A DNA stretch of 64,000 bases, taken from contig NC_089314.1 in the NCBI RefSeq assembly GCF_036669915.1, positions 30,223,592 to 30,287,591 on the forward strand, read 5' to 3'. How positions within the stretch are numbered: the first letter of the stretch is position 1; every line of letters starts with the position of its first letter. Positions 20,701 to 32,400 of this stretch are shown here, piece by piece. Under the pieces are notes generated by a model. That model had not been told where the DNA came from and ran no database searches. It worked only from the letters and a program-made list of their open reading frames with translations. This stretch comes from Pocillopora verrucosa (taxonomy: Eukaryota; Cnidaria; Anthozoa; Scleractinia; Pocilloporidae). Both the position numbers and the translations under genes were made by a program.

Positions 20701-23700
20701 AGGGGCACTTTTTTGATATTACAGCCCAGAGGGGAGGTGCCTATTCAATCATTGCACTTATTCGCAGAAATAGGATCAGTTAACCCTGTAACCCCTAAGA
20801 GTGACTAGCATTTAATTTCTTGTTACAATATCACCCCTGAATCATGCAGTAAAGTCATGAGAATAAAGAAAATGATCAGCCACCAAGAAGTTATTGATTT
20901 TTACAAAAATTTCCATTGTTAGCACCTTAGGGAATGTTTAAAAAACAATAAGGAGAATACCTTAACTGATGTTAGGGTGTAAAAGGTTCAGTGGTAGCAT
21001 TTTATTAATGACTTTTGTAATGTAGCATGGAAAATTTATGGGATTAACTTCTTCACAGATTGGATCTTTTCTGTTTTGGCGAGAAAAGTGAATATTGAGA
21101 ACATATATGGACACTTGATGGGCATGTGAAGAACCTAATTCTACAGACTTAGCATTATCACCAAAATGTAACATACTGTCCTTTTTTCAGGTGAAAAGGA
21201 GCTCCCTTGTTGATAGTAGAACATCAGTAACAGATGTCAAGTTTGCTCCAAAGCATTTGGGACTACAGCTGGTAGGTTCCGACGCCAGAAAATAAGTGAA
21301 AAGTCAGTTTCAAATGTTACGTGACTTAAAATGTTTGGTGTGATTTAGAAAATTTGCGACAGACAAAGTAACTGTTGTGTGTTTTTTCCAATACGAAATT
21401 TCATGTCTCAAAGGTCCCTTAACAATATTTATCTTTTGATCTAAGTGAGTGAAGCTTACTAATGTTGAATCTCCTTGACCTAACCTTTAAGTAAAAAATA
21501 TGTAATTGCACAAAAGGGATCAGTTATTGTTAATTTGTTTTGTTCAGGCCACATGCTCCAAGGATGGTACTGTTAGAATTTACGAAGCTCCTGATATAAT
21601 GAATTTAGGCCAGTGGCAACTACAGGTTGGTGGTATCTTGAATTGTTTAGCTTTCCTTTATATGTTTACTTAAATGTTATCATTAGCTGATAGTTTTAGC
21701 AACCAGAAAGTGGGTTTTATTGCAAAAAAAATCAGTTAAACAAATAGAATCTTGTACCACTTAGTAATTACATTGTTGGTGGCATCCCTAGGCAATATGA
21801 AGCAAAACCTTTGTTTTGATTGGCTAACTGAGAAGGCAAGATGGCCCCATCTTGCCCGCTCGGGATTGCCCACTTTGATCCTGCACAAGAAAAAAAAATT
21901 AATGGGGGCAGATTTACAAAGTTTGTAATTTTTGGGCAATCTTGGAATTGGAGTCCGAAAGATGGCAGAAGACAGTCTAATGGAGAAACAAAGGTTTATT
22001 TTGCTACAAAAACAGTTGGCTCTCTTTCCCTTCTCTTGAAATAACTAAGTCATTTTGATTCATATTAGGGTAAAATATTTTTGCTGTGTAATAAATGCTT
22101 TATTGAACAAGCTTGTTCAGTCAAGATAGCTCATATTTGCTTCATTCTTTTTTTTTGTATTTTTATGGACTTTTCCTTGTCTCTGATAGTAAATGACTGG
22201 AAAAATGGGGTCAAATCGGATCTCGTTGGAGTTAGCAGTGGTTCTATTTATCTGTGTACCCTAATCTGAATAACAAAATGATGCTTGAATTAACTGTAAC
22301 TCCACATTTTCTTGTAGAATGAGATCCACCACAAGTTGAGTTGTAGCTGTGTGTCATGGAACTTATCAAGGTAGGAATGAATTAAAGAAATATGCTTTTC
22401 ATCTTGTCATGAGCCTGGGACAAAATAAAAATTCTTAGTCCCCATGAGGAATTGAACCTCAGACCTTCGGATTCCACACTCTAATGCTTTACCACTGAGC
22501 CACCATAGTGGGCAAGGCCTACAACACAGTTCTTATGACATGGGTCCTGAATATTGCTGGGATCAGCAATGTCAATAGTGTCATGTTTGGAAATAGAATA
22601 AGTAAGTTTTGGTCTCTGTAAAGAAATAGAGAAAGATGTTTTATGTCACATGAACTTCAATATAGCAGAGCTCGCAGAGCATAGCCCCTTAATTATACAA
22701 AATGGTAGTAGTAACCCATCAAGCCGAAAAAATTTCGACTTATGACTGTACGACCAATAGTACAAGGTGCTACTTTTAACATGCGTGATCAACTGTACCA
22801 CAGGCACGCCAATGCTGCAGCTTTGTCCAGTGGTCAGTGCACTGGGCTCTGAGTTGGAGAATCCGGGTTCTAGTCCTGGCTGGGGCAAGGTGTTGTGCCC
22901 TGGGGACAAGCAGAAAAAAAAAAAATGCGAGCTGCGCTTTGAGGGTTGGCTAAATCTAAATATTAGGCCTTGCTCACCATACAGTTTCCGTGGCTCAGTG
23001 GTAGAGCATCAGACTGCGCAATCCGAAGGTCTAAGGTTCAATTCCTCATGGGAACTCACAGTTTTTACTTTGTCCCACACTTGTGATAAGATGAAAAACA
23101 TCTTTCTCTATTTCTTTACCAAGGACAAAACCTACCATCTCTCTTATTCTATATACAAGGAATGAATTATAATCAAAGCTGTGTTCTTATCAAAATCACT
23201 TGGTGCCTTGAGGCTTGGACTTGTTTCTTAAATCTGGAGTGAAAATTTAGTCAAATTCCCAAAAGATTGAGATAGTCTTTTATGGTATTTCAATTGTGCT
23301 AGAGCATAACCCAGCAATGTTGACTGAAATTACAAAAAAAAAAGTCTTAAAGAAAAAATTCTCTCCACTGGGAGAACCCTCATGGTCCAAATAGTATTTA
23401 CTTGATCATAGTAGAAGTCTGGTCTTCACACATTTGTATTACTGGGGATTAAGCAGCTACTCCAGGTGTTATGTGTCACTCTGTCTGAAAAAAGTAATAA
23501 TTTGTATTCTAGCTGGAAGTCAGTGATAAGAGTCAAAGAATTAAAATGTGTGATAAGGAATTTTACAATGATTAGAGCAAAATGTCTCACAAAAACCATC
23601 TGTGTATTGAAAGCAGATTAACAATGATGTACAGTGCAGCTTCCTTTACTCTTGCATTCTTCTACTCATAAGACAATGACTGTAACTTGTTTAGAGTGCA

Positions 23701-25637
23701 TCCACCAATGTTAGCAGTGGGTAGTAATGATACTAACACCAGTGCTGGAGGAAAAGTTCAAATACATGAACACAATGAAGCAAACAGGTGTGTCTGTAAT
23801 TTTATCCCTACTAGTCAGAGTCATAACCATATTTTCCAGCTTCACAGAATAAGGACTGTGACTTCAGCTTTCTTCTGACAACACCTTTCCACCTGGAAAC
23901 TAGTTTTCATTGTGTTATTTAGAGTACAATTATTTCTTTTTGTTTCAGTAAATGATTGCTGTTAAAAGTAGTTATGTTATGTAGGAGGGCTTAAATATGA
24001 TTTGAGCCCAACTCAGAATCATTTTAGCAGTGAGGGTTAGAGTGACTTTGAGAAGGGCCCAAAAAATATTATGCTCAAGAACATAAACTCTTTTACTATT
24101 AAAAAAAACAAAAAAAAACAAAAAATGATAGCTTATCAGTCTGGCAAATCTCAAATCTCTATTGTAGCCCACAAAATGCACTGCAATGCATGGGAAAGTG
24201 ATAATAACAATTATTTTAAACCTTAACCAAATATTTTTACTTTTGAATTTATTAAATTGCTAGTGTGAAACTGAATGTTTTTTGTGAATCCAAACCTACA
24301 GAAAGTGGCACAGATTAGAAACACTAATGGCAATAACAGATGCTGTTCATGATGTGGCCTTTGCTCCAAATTTAGGAAGGTAAATCATCTTTCTTTTCTC
24401 GGCTTATAAATGCTCCAACAAGCTCCCTATGTAATGCTTCAATTTTCAACTTTTCCTCAGTAAGACCATCCTCCTCCCTCCTCAGACAAAAACGTCTTAG
24501 TTTAGTGAAAACACAGGAATAAACAGTATGCTGTAGTGTTGCTGTGCAAAAAGTTAATTTGTTGGATTACTTATTTGGGTTGGGTGTTGTTTAAATGCAA
24601 AATACATTTCCAGTACTTCTTTGCTGTTTTAGAAATCCTGTTGTTGACTTTGTTTCAGCTATGTGTTTCTAAGATTTTCACTCAGAAAACTGCATACTTT
24701 ACAGTCCCATTGATCATTTTCTTGCACGACAGCCTTATTGTCAATGTTGTCCAATGCCCATTGTTTTTTTGTTTTTTTTGGTGTTGTTATTTTGTAGGTC
24801 ATATCATCTTTTAGCCATTGCTTCTAAGGATGTTCGTATTATGATGCTCAAACCTTACAGGTGAGATCACCAGTATAAAAATTGTAGAGATTCTTAAGAG
24901 CTCATCTGTTTATTGTACTCTCCCTGGTGATTCAACTCTTGTCAGTAGAATACTTTGTTTTCATTCTGCAAACCAATAGAGAGCAAGGAACAGGAGCTGG
25001 AGCAAGTTTGGCCAAACTTGATATCAGTCTGGCAGCACAGTTTAATGATCATGACTCTCAAGTAAGACTTCAAATACATTAAATCAGTAAATAGAACTTT
25101 TGTGATCAGTTACGTTCTGCTTGTTAACATATAGCTAAAAATCAAATAACCTATCAAATTTGCTGTAGGTTTGGAGAGTTGAGTGGAATATAACAGGCAC
25201 AATATTGGCTTCCTCTGGAGATGATGGCTGTGTACGTTTATGGAAAGGTAATGTAATGAACAAGGAGTTTTTGATTACTTAAGTCATTCTTTGTTTTAAT
25301 AAGAATTTAAATAAAGGGAATGTTGATTCTTGGGATGCTTTCTACTGAGGCAAACTTTGTAGTTTAACTAAATGAATACTGATATGAAGGGAACACCTGA
25401 ACACTAATCTTTAGCAGTGCCACACATTATGTACAAGGTTGATCAACCTTAATTCTTATACAATCTTTCTTCCTATCAGCCAACTATCTTAACAACTGGA
25501 AGTGTATAACAGTTTTACGTGGAGATGGTACCTCAGGTCCCATGAGTGGCCCCAGTATGAGTGGTTCAATCATGAATGGGCAGGATCCAAAGACAAGTCC
25601 AGCTGCATTCAAATCACAGACTTCCTGGTACACATGA
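17711..25637 (+). CDS. SEH1L: Nucleoporin SEH1, WD40 propeller, 13 exons
   Basis: WD40 protein shared by the Nup107-160 scaffold of the nuclear pore and the GATOR2 complex upstream of mTORC1. Exons: 17711-17821, 18827-18877, 19378-19483, 20395-20438, 21191-21271, 21548-21625, 22318-22370, 23695-23787, 24302-24379, 24798-24860, 24980-25061, 25169-25247, 25480-25637; 358 residues against 360 in human. It starts [20 protein letters not shown] and contains [51 protein letters not shown] and [16 protein letters not shown]. The C-terminal tail is Ser/Gly/Met-rich and ends TSWYT. Every junction is GT-AG with matching phase. Introns hold many short repeats, listed separately. Confidence 0.96.
18172..18453. 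mobile_element. 282-bp MITE with about 75-bp terminal inverted repeats (SEH1 intron 1)
   Basis: Left end TAACAGGGTAATTAAGTATT, right end its reverse complement; both arms continue through ATCAACTGAG and ACCGTAAAGAGTTTTAAAG. The loop has no open frame. The arms could form a long hairpin in RNA. Confidence 0.75.
18545..18640 (+). repeat. tRNA-derived SINE head
   Basis: Contains an A-box-like TTAGCTCAGGTTG and a B-box GGTTCAAGCCC about 45 bp apart, the spacing of a pol III internal promoter. No tRNA acceptor stem pairs across it, so it is read as a SINE head and not a tRNA gene. A second isolated B-box (GGTTCAAGTC) lies at 18140. Confidence 0.45.
19085..19265 (+). repeat. Diverged tRNA-derived SINE (SEH1 intron 2)
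   Basis: Has AGCTTAGTAATAGAGCATC and a weak B-box, then TTTGTGATGAGACC and a tail ending ACAAAACTTACCATCTTTC. The tail matches the copy at 22975-23160. Confidence 0.45.
20780..20989 (-). repeat. Short inverted-repeat element, family A, copy 3 (SEH1 intron 4)
   Basis: Starts TTAACCCTGTAACCCCTAAG and ends GATGTTAGGGTGTAAAAGG, the reverse complement of the ends of copies 1 and 2. The middle shares AGGAGAATACC in reverse orientation. Confidence 0.6.
22391..22640 (-). repeat. tRNA-derived SINE, minus copy (SEH1 intron 7)
   Basis: On the minus strand: A-box TGGCTCAGTGGTAAAGCA, B-box GGTTCAATTCCTCATGGGG, then TTTATTTTGTCCCAGG and CATGACAAGATGAAAAGC. A fragment matching the SINE tail (CATCTTTCTCTATTTCTTTA) lies at about 22620-22640. 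It is a close relative of the plus copy 340 bp away. Confidence 0.7.
22800..22905 (+). repeat. Second type of tRNA-derived repeat
   Basis: Has CAGTGGTCAGTGCACTGGGC and a B-box GGGTTCTAGTCCTGGC, but its body differs from the flanking SINE copies. It is probably the head of another SINE family, lying between the two inverted copies. Confidence 0.45.
22975..23160 (+). repeat. tRNA-derived SINE, plus copy (SEH1 intron 7)
   Basis: A-box GTGGCTCAGTGGTAGAGCAT, B-box AAGGTTCAATTCCTCATGGG, unrelated body with TACTTTGTCCCACACTTGTG and tail CATCTTTCTCTATTTCTTTA. With the minus copy it forms an imperfect inverted repeat inside one intron. Confidence 0.7.
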
Positions 25638-27721
25638 TAACACAACATTCTTTGTCCTCCAGGGACACTTTTTCTACCTATCTGAAGACATTTTGATCAA
25701 CACCTCCAGCAGCTAATAAAAGTAACAAAGAATCAGCTGAGATATGTGCTAATCAGATGTCTTGACAAAAAAATAAAAACATTTGTTTTGTTTTTGTTTT
25801 TTTCATAAAGAATTAGAGAACAGGTCTAGTTCGGTTGTTTAAAGGGTATGCTGGATAAATCCCTATCTAGTGGATAGCACAGTACGTTTTCTTAATAATT
25901 ATTTACTGGATAGTGATTTATCCATTGATTACTTCCTGTATACAACTGGACCCTGATTAAGTTATTTTTTTAAGCAGATGCCTCTTGATATGGATAGATC
26001 TTAGGATATAGATGACCTGCAGCTTTCTAATTTAACTTCACAATTATAAAAATTCTGTAATTCTGCTGTATCATTTGCTATGTATTCTCAGCAGTTTACA
26101 TTACAGTATTGCCTAGTCATAAGCCTCTTTTTTGTTGTTCAATTTTAAAATCTGTACTTGGCATTGCACCTCCTGCTATGAAAAATCCTGGTTCCCCTCC
26201 TGGGAATGGACATAAGATTTTTTTTGTTTAAACTCAAGTCCAACTCTACATTTATGGATGAGTCAGATCAACAAAAAACTTTTAATCACTATCATCTATG
26301 ATTTTTTTTGTTGGTATTATGCTAATCTACAAGTAGTTGTTCTATACACATGTTACTGTTCATAAATTTTACATTTTGAAATGCATGGTGATATGCAATA
26401 ACTGCTATTTTGGGAAACACTTAGTTGGCTAAAATAAAATAGAAGTAATTGACTCTGGTTGGCTAATCATGTTCTCCTAATCAGTGTATCTATGCAGTAT
26501 ACCTGTTTGCAGTACAGATTGCCATTAATTATTGTTGAAGTCCTTTTTACTATCAAGGAAAAGAGTTTATTCAGAGTTATGTAAGCTGCAGTGTTTTAAG
26601 GATACCTAGTATCTGAGCTTTCTTTTATTTTCCTTTGAGGAACACACCTATCTTGGTAAATAAACACTGAATTGATATATACTTAACAAGTCTGAGTAGC
26701 TGTTTATAAGTAGGCTAACTGCATCAGACTATGGATGCAGCTAAATTGAGTCAGACCTCACATAAAAACATTAAGGCTTTTCATGTCATTAGTACCAACC
26801 ACAGACATTATTTCACCTTTATTGAAAAAAACAACCACCACCATTTTCAGACAGGAAAGAAATAAATTCAAGGGTAATAGGTTCACATTTCCAACATCCA
26901 GAGGACACTCTAAAGTTTGGTCCCAATGGGTTTACTGGTAAAGTCATGTTCGTATCTCTTTACATTAAGCAGAAAGTCACACACACAAACCAAAATGAAT
27001 CCCTTGAAAAGGACTTGTAAAACTAGGCAATTCCTGTATCACATTGATTCAAAATCACAGAGGAGGACTTCTTCAACAAGATTACAAATCACGAAAAAAT
27101 AAAATTTGCAGTCACCTTGTTTCATAAAAAAATCATTTGACCCATAAAGACTTGAATCAAGTTTACAAGACCCTCAAGGTTTTTTTCCCAATGTATGCCA
27201 CAGCAAATTTTCTTTTTAAAAATAAATCTAAAAATCTCTAAGCTGACACAGCCAATGTAAAAGCTTGACTTCTACTGGGCAAAAATTAATACTGATACTT
27301 TCCAGGATAAATTGTAAAATTTCTGTTTCATATCTGTACAGTAACAGTGAGACTAATTTTAAATTAACCCTTAACTCCCATGAATGACCAAGAAAGAATT
27401 TCTCAGTATAATATAAATACAATATCAACTACAAAAGAGCTGAGAATAAAGAAAAATATCAATTTGGGGATAATTAGCTAATCCAATACTAAATTCTCTA
27501 ACTAACATTATAAGAATTCTATGGCTGACAATAAGGAGAATTATAAATTTGATCTGGGAGTTAAAGGGTTAAATTATATTTTTGGAAGGCTGTAAATTGA
27601 GTGGGACCCTACAGGATAAATGCTATCATAGTTGTATTTGATTTAATTTACATATGCTACTAATGTTTTAACCCTTAAGAACACTGGAGATATTTTCTTT
27701 CTCTGTGACAACAATTTCTTG
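25638..27721. other. Convergent intergenic region between SEH1 and NEURL2
   Basis: SEH1 and NEURL2 both end into this 2.1-kb stretch, so it should hold both 3' UTRs. Apart from a TTAA-flanked MITE at 27364-27572 I see only AT-rich sequence and T-runs. Confidence 0.6.
27364..27572. mobile_element. 209-bp MITE, family B, copy 1
   Basis: Ends TTAACCCTTAACTCCCATG and CTGGGAGTTAAAGGGTTAA are inverted repeats, with TTAA at both tips. It aligns in reverse orientation with 58587-58797 (shared TTTCTTTATTCTCA and CTAACATTATAAGAATT). Confidence 0.75.
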
Positions 27722-29324
27722 TTAAAATGTTGCAATGTACTTCTTCAGTGATGCAGTAATGGGGAGTGATTCCAAATCTTCCTGTTTTGTTACACATTTC
27801 CTGATGTTTTCACAGCACAAATCAAGAAGTGGTGGCACTAAAGTGAAAAAAGTATGTTAGCTCACATCCATAGCTCTTAAACAACTTCCCCACCGTCACT
27901 ACAGTCAAACCTGTTTTTCCCCTTTACTACTGTAATTTCAACCTCTGTTAAGCTGTCATAGTCACCCTCCACAGTCCCAATGGCCTACTGTATTTTATTT
28001 CACCTGTAGTTAAACATTGTTTAAAGTGGAACCACTCCAATAAAAGTAAGAATAATCTCTCATTTCCCAAGTAAAATTTGTTCATACCAGTTGAATCTTT
28101 GCAACCTGTTGCATAGACAATATTCTATCACAAGACCAAAGTTTTTACTTAAATTTTCTTCATGTCACGTAAAGCAAGGCAACTTACCTTGACACTTATC
28201 AGATGTGTCAGGCTCTCAATCATTATCACTTTGTCAGACATTATGGCACATTCTCAGGCTTAACTGGAGGTATTTGTGGGCTTAAGTGTATTTCAGCCCA
28301 CCGTACCCCCCCCCCCCCCCCCACCACAATCGTGTGACTGATCAGACTGTTTTGTTGTCACTTTTTCCACTTCTCTTTTTTCTCAGTGCTCTCCAAAGTA
28401 ATAATAAGAGTAATACAGTTTATGTTTGTGGGCATGATTGTGTTTTGGGCCCTTATCAGAGTCATTTTAACCCTTGCCTAGCAGCTGGAGCTTAATTCAC
28501 TCTATGACATGAACTCTTGTTTTATTACATATTAAGTTCAGATACACATATATGATAAATTAAAGAGGATTGCAATCAACCTTGAAACAACTAGAGCCAC
28601 ATGGAGAGAGCTGGAGAAAAATTCTCATCTCCTTACTGCCTCCTCCCCTCATACACAAAGTATCCCTGGGGGAAGTAGAGATCACTTTTCCCTCTACCCT
28701 TGCAAAGTTATTTTTTATATCATACTAACCTCCACATTGAATGATTTGAACTCGTTTTGTAGTTCCGTACACGTCGACAGCCACATAAAGATCCCTGTCA
28801 ACAGGTACATCAAGGGCACAGGGGCCAAATTTTATACCATTTACAAAGAAGTACAGTTCCCCGGTCGGACTGACTTTCACTCCAATTCGCGAGCCAACAT
28901 CTGTTGGTTTTAATTTCCCTTCTCTCGCTTTTTTACCGCAAAACACCGGGTTATCGTCTTTATCTCCTGCCTCTTGGCGTTGAAAATTGTGGCCACCGTA
29001 ATCTTTCAGCTGTTCATCACCCAAAGGTTTTTGCATCGTCGATTTGATTGCAAACACCCAAGTACGCCCCATTTGGGCCATGTCAGGAAGAAGATACGGT
29101 GGAACACTTTTAATTGAAGATGGATTGTGAGTTGTGATCCCACAGCGGACATGACCTGACCAGTCCTTTTCCTGTTCTTCTATCTCAAAAAGGAACGTTT
29201 CACCAAATGCTAAGGGGCGATGACTAAATACAACCGCGTTCGCGAAGCTCTTGACTCTGGTGGCGGATGTCTTCGACGGTGACAACCGCACATGAGTTCC
29301 ATGTCTGTCGTGAAATCGCATCAT
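27722..29324 (-). CDS. NEURL2: Neuralized-like protein with SOCS box (NEURL2 type), 2 exons
   Basis: Substrate adaptor of a cullin-RING ubiquitin ligase. Exons: 28730-29324 and 27722-27837; 236 residues. Residues about 3-198 form one NHR domain: RFHDRHGTHVRLSPSKTSAT, ANAVVFSHRPLAFGETFLFE, then GHVRCGITTHNPSSIKSVPP, WVFAI and LYVAVDVYGTTKRVQIIQCG. The second exon codes a short helical tail beginning PPLLDLCCENIRKCV and ending KKYIATF, which aligns with the SOCS box that follows the single NHR of vertebrate NEURL2. Without splicing the frame would stop two codons after the donor; the tail makes the spliced form more likely. The start could be either of two adjacent ATGs. It is divergent from ECI2, with start codons 161 bp apart. 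Confidence 0.85.
28307..28322 (+). repeat. Poly(C) run in NEURL2 intron
   Basis: Sixteen consecutive C followed by ACCACAA; a homopolymer prone to length change and to assembly error. Confidence 0.8.
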
Positions 29325-29485
29325 TTTTACAAATAACTTTGGATATCTTTTGCTAACCTTCCAGCATCATACGCTTAAAAGAGTGTTCAGAACATTTCCA
29401 ATTGCGATGAAGCATCATTATAACAGCATAAAACTTTGGCTAGTAGTTATTATCAACAACGCGAATAGAGTAATGTTTTGCTCGA
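29325..29485. promoter_or_regulatory. Compact divergent promoter of NEURL2 and ECI2
   Basis: Only 161 bp lie between the two start codons, the tightest of the four divergent pairs in this window. No TATA element is obvious. Confidence 0.55.
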
Positions 29486-32400
29486 ATGCTTTCAGCGGCT
29501 GCTCGTTTTAGAGCACCGTCATCATGTAAGTCTGGCCACTATAAGATGGCGCGCAGCTTGCTTGGACTGCGAAAGTTAGCGTTTCGCCCGTCTTTCTTCC
29601 ATTTGTCAGCTTTAAGACCCATCCATACAGGAACTATGAGTTTAGGAAATCTGGAGGAAGAATTTAAGTCAGCAAGTGAAAGGACAAAGACTCTAAAACA
29701 AGATCCAGGGAATGATCACAAACTGAAGTTGTATGCCTTGTTCAAACAGGTAAATTGCTCTACTGACTACACAACTTAATCGAGTTAGATTTCTATGCTA
29801 GACTTTTAATTCCTCTGAATTGTTTGAAAAAATTAGAGACGTGTAGTCAAATTGAAGAAGTTTTTAACCTCATCCTGGGGAGTTTTTTGTATCCTGTTAC
29901 CTTTCTACAAGGTAATGATAGTGGCCCTGTTGATCTCAGGAGTGACCAAAAAGGAACTTCTCCTTACAATATCTATATTTTTAAGTAGAGAGGTTAGGAG
30001 AAGAAAAATTGTTATTGTGTGATTTAACTTCAAATTCACAAAGCTAAAATTATGAGTAATGAAGATGAGAGGATTCTTCAGGGTGATGAATGTTATTAAA
30101 GCACTGTGATGAAATTAAAGCCTGAAAATAAACCCTTAATGTTCAATACTGCTCAAGTAGTGTTCATTACTACAAAATTCATTCTTAATTCATCTCTCAA
30201 TATTCACTCTCATCCTGCCTGTGGCTGCCCATGAGCGCTGTCCATTGCCTATTCTACAGGTTAAAACAAAATTTGCCAAATTTTCAACATTTTGTGGTCA
30301 TATGATAAACTGCTCATTGACTGAGTTTGTTCGGACTGGATAGGAAAATATTTGGCTCTCAGTCATGGTGCACAGACCTTGCTACACTCGCTACTTCATG
30401 ACCTCATGCCAAATATTTTCCCATCTGGTCTTCCCACTCAGTTAATAAGTATGTTATCTGTCAGAGTGGGTTATCATCCCAGTCCTTTTTTTCCTTGTAT
30501 ACATGTACTGTAATGATTTTATGTAGCATCTAAAGGGCTTATTTACTTTTGGTACAACTCACACACCAACTCACACGCCAAACAACTTACATTCCATCAT
30601 GTATCATCATGATAACAAAGTCCAAAGTCCAATTAGAACATACCTAATCCTTGCACTACATGAATAATGGGCAATTTTTAATGTGCTTGAATTGTATTCC
30701 ACCAATCAAATTCCACTTTGCCACATTGGACTTCACCCTATCACATGTTATTTTCCTGCATTTCTTTATATATTCGAACTGCATTGTCCAACTCCACTGA
30801 AAAATATTCACATGGAACTTAATTTAATACTACTGATATTGGGTTTTCCACACAATTCTCCCACATTTAACTTTTTCTATCAATTAAAGTCACTTTAAGC
30901 TACCTTGGACTTAGGCCAATTGTGTGTTAATTCCTTGTAAACGGCCTGCATTTTATCACGCATTTCACATACAGAAGAGGGCAAAGTCCAATCACCAATC
31001 ACCAATGAAGGATCCCTCTTTGAAATATTATCCTTTTCTCTTGTTCAATGTATCTTCACTTATTTGAGATCACAGTACATCTTTGGTTAGGGTTTATTAG
31101 AGGTACAACAGAGTTTCAGTTTGCTTTTCATAGTAAAATTATGCAGAATTATATTTTTGAGGTAACTAACTAACTAATAATTTTGATTTTCTCTCTGTTG
31201 GAAGAATGGTAGTAAGCGTAGTCTCTTTGGCAACAGTTATTTGGTCTTGTCACACAATGCGCTCTCTCTCAAATGAGAAATAGAGGGTGTTGTGTGAGGA
31301 GACCAAACAACAGGTGCAAAGGAGACAACGGTAAGCAGTTGGCAACATTGCATTTCATTTTAACTTAGAAGTATTTAGATAATAGAGACAGTAGATCACT
31401 TAATATCTGTGTAAGTTCAGATAAATTAGGTTTTTTTCCTGTCTTTCTGTGATATTTTTGTTTTTTGAAAGTTATGCTCTTTTTGGTGACGAAAAAAGGA
31501 AACCTTAAGTGTACAAATTGTCCCATCTCAACCCACCCAGCCAAAAAAAAAAACTTGTGCATGCCACGCATGCCTATGTTTTAGTTATTGTTTATATATA
31601 CATAGTTCAAGTCTTTTCAGATTTCATGCAAAATTTTTCTTTTTCTTTCCAGGGCAGTATCGGAAAATGCAACTCTCCCAAACCAGGAGCATTTGATTTT
31701 GTTGGCAAAGCAAAGTGGACAGCATGGAATGATCTTGGTGATCTTTCAAAGGTTGATTAAAGTGCCTGCTTTTCACTCTTCAATTTATGAGACTATTGCT
31801 ATTCATAGAAAGAATTGGTGGGAAACTGTTTTATATTGTTTTAAGACCATTTTTTCCCAACCTGATTCTCCTCATTTTGTCCATGCACCTTAAAATATTG
31901 AACATGTAAAAACGCCATAGAAAGCTTGTATAATCAGGTGGAAACTTTGAAATAGAGCACAAAAGAAATCAATAAATGAAGAAAAGGAGTACTTTTCTAA
32001 AGGAACTGTCGTGCTGCATCTGCAAGGGGTATTTCAAGATGATTTGCTTTTCAACAGACTTGATTATGTAAATTCGCTCTATTTGCTCTTACAAAGGACT
32101 AACACTCAAAACATCAGTATTATAGAAACTCTCTACAATAGTTAATTTGCATTATAAACACAATTAATAAAACTTGATAATCTCACAAAAGAAATCAGTC
32201 CACCTTATAAAATTTCATTTCAGTGTGGTAAATCACAGGAATCAAACAGAACAAGAATCAAACAGAACAAGAATCAAAGAAATATCAAGAACATTAGCCT
32301 TTTTCTCAAACTATACATTGGCTAATTTCCCTTGATCAAAAGTCTATATTTGAAATGAATCAACAACTTAAAAGCACTTCAACTGTCCCAATACATTACT

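Noticed and set aside
22978..23050. Possible functional tRNA gene
   Set aside because: Good A and B boxes, but no seven-base acceptor stem and no canonical anticodon loop; several diverged copies with a common non-tRNA body show a SINE.
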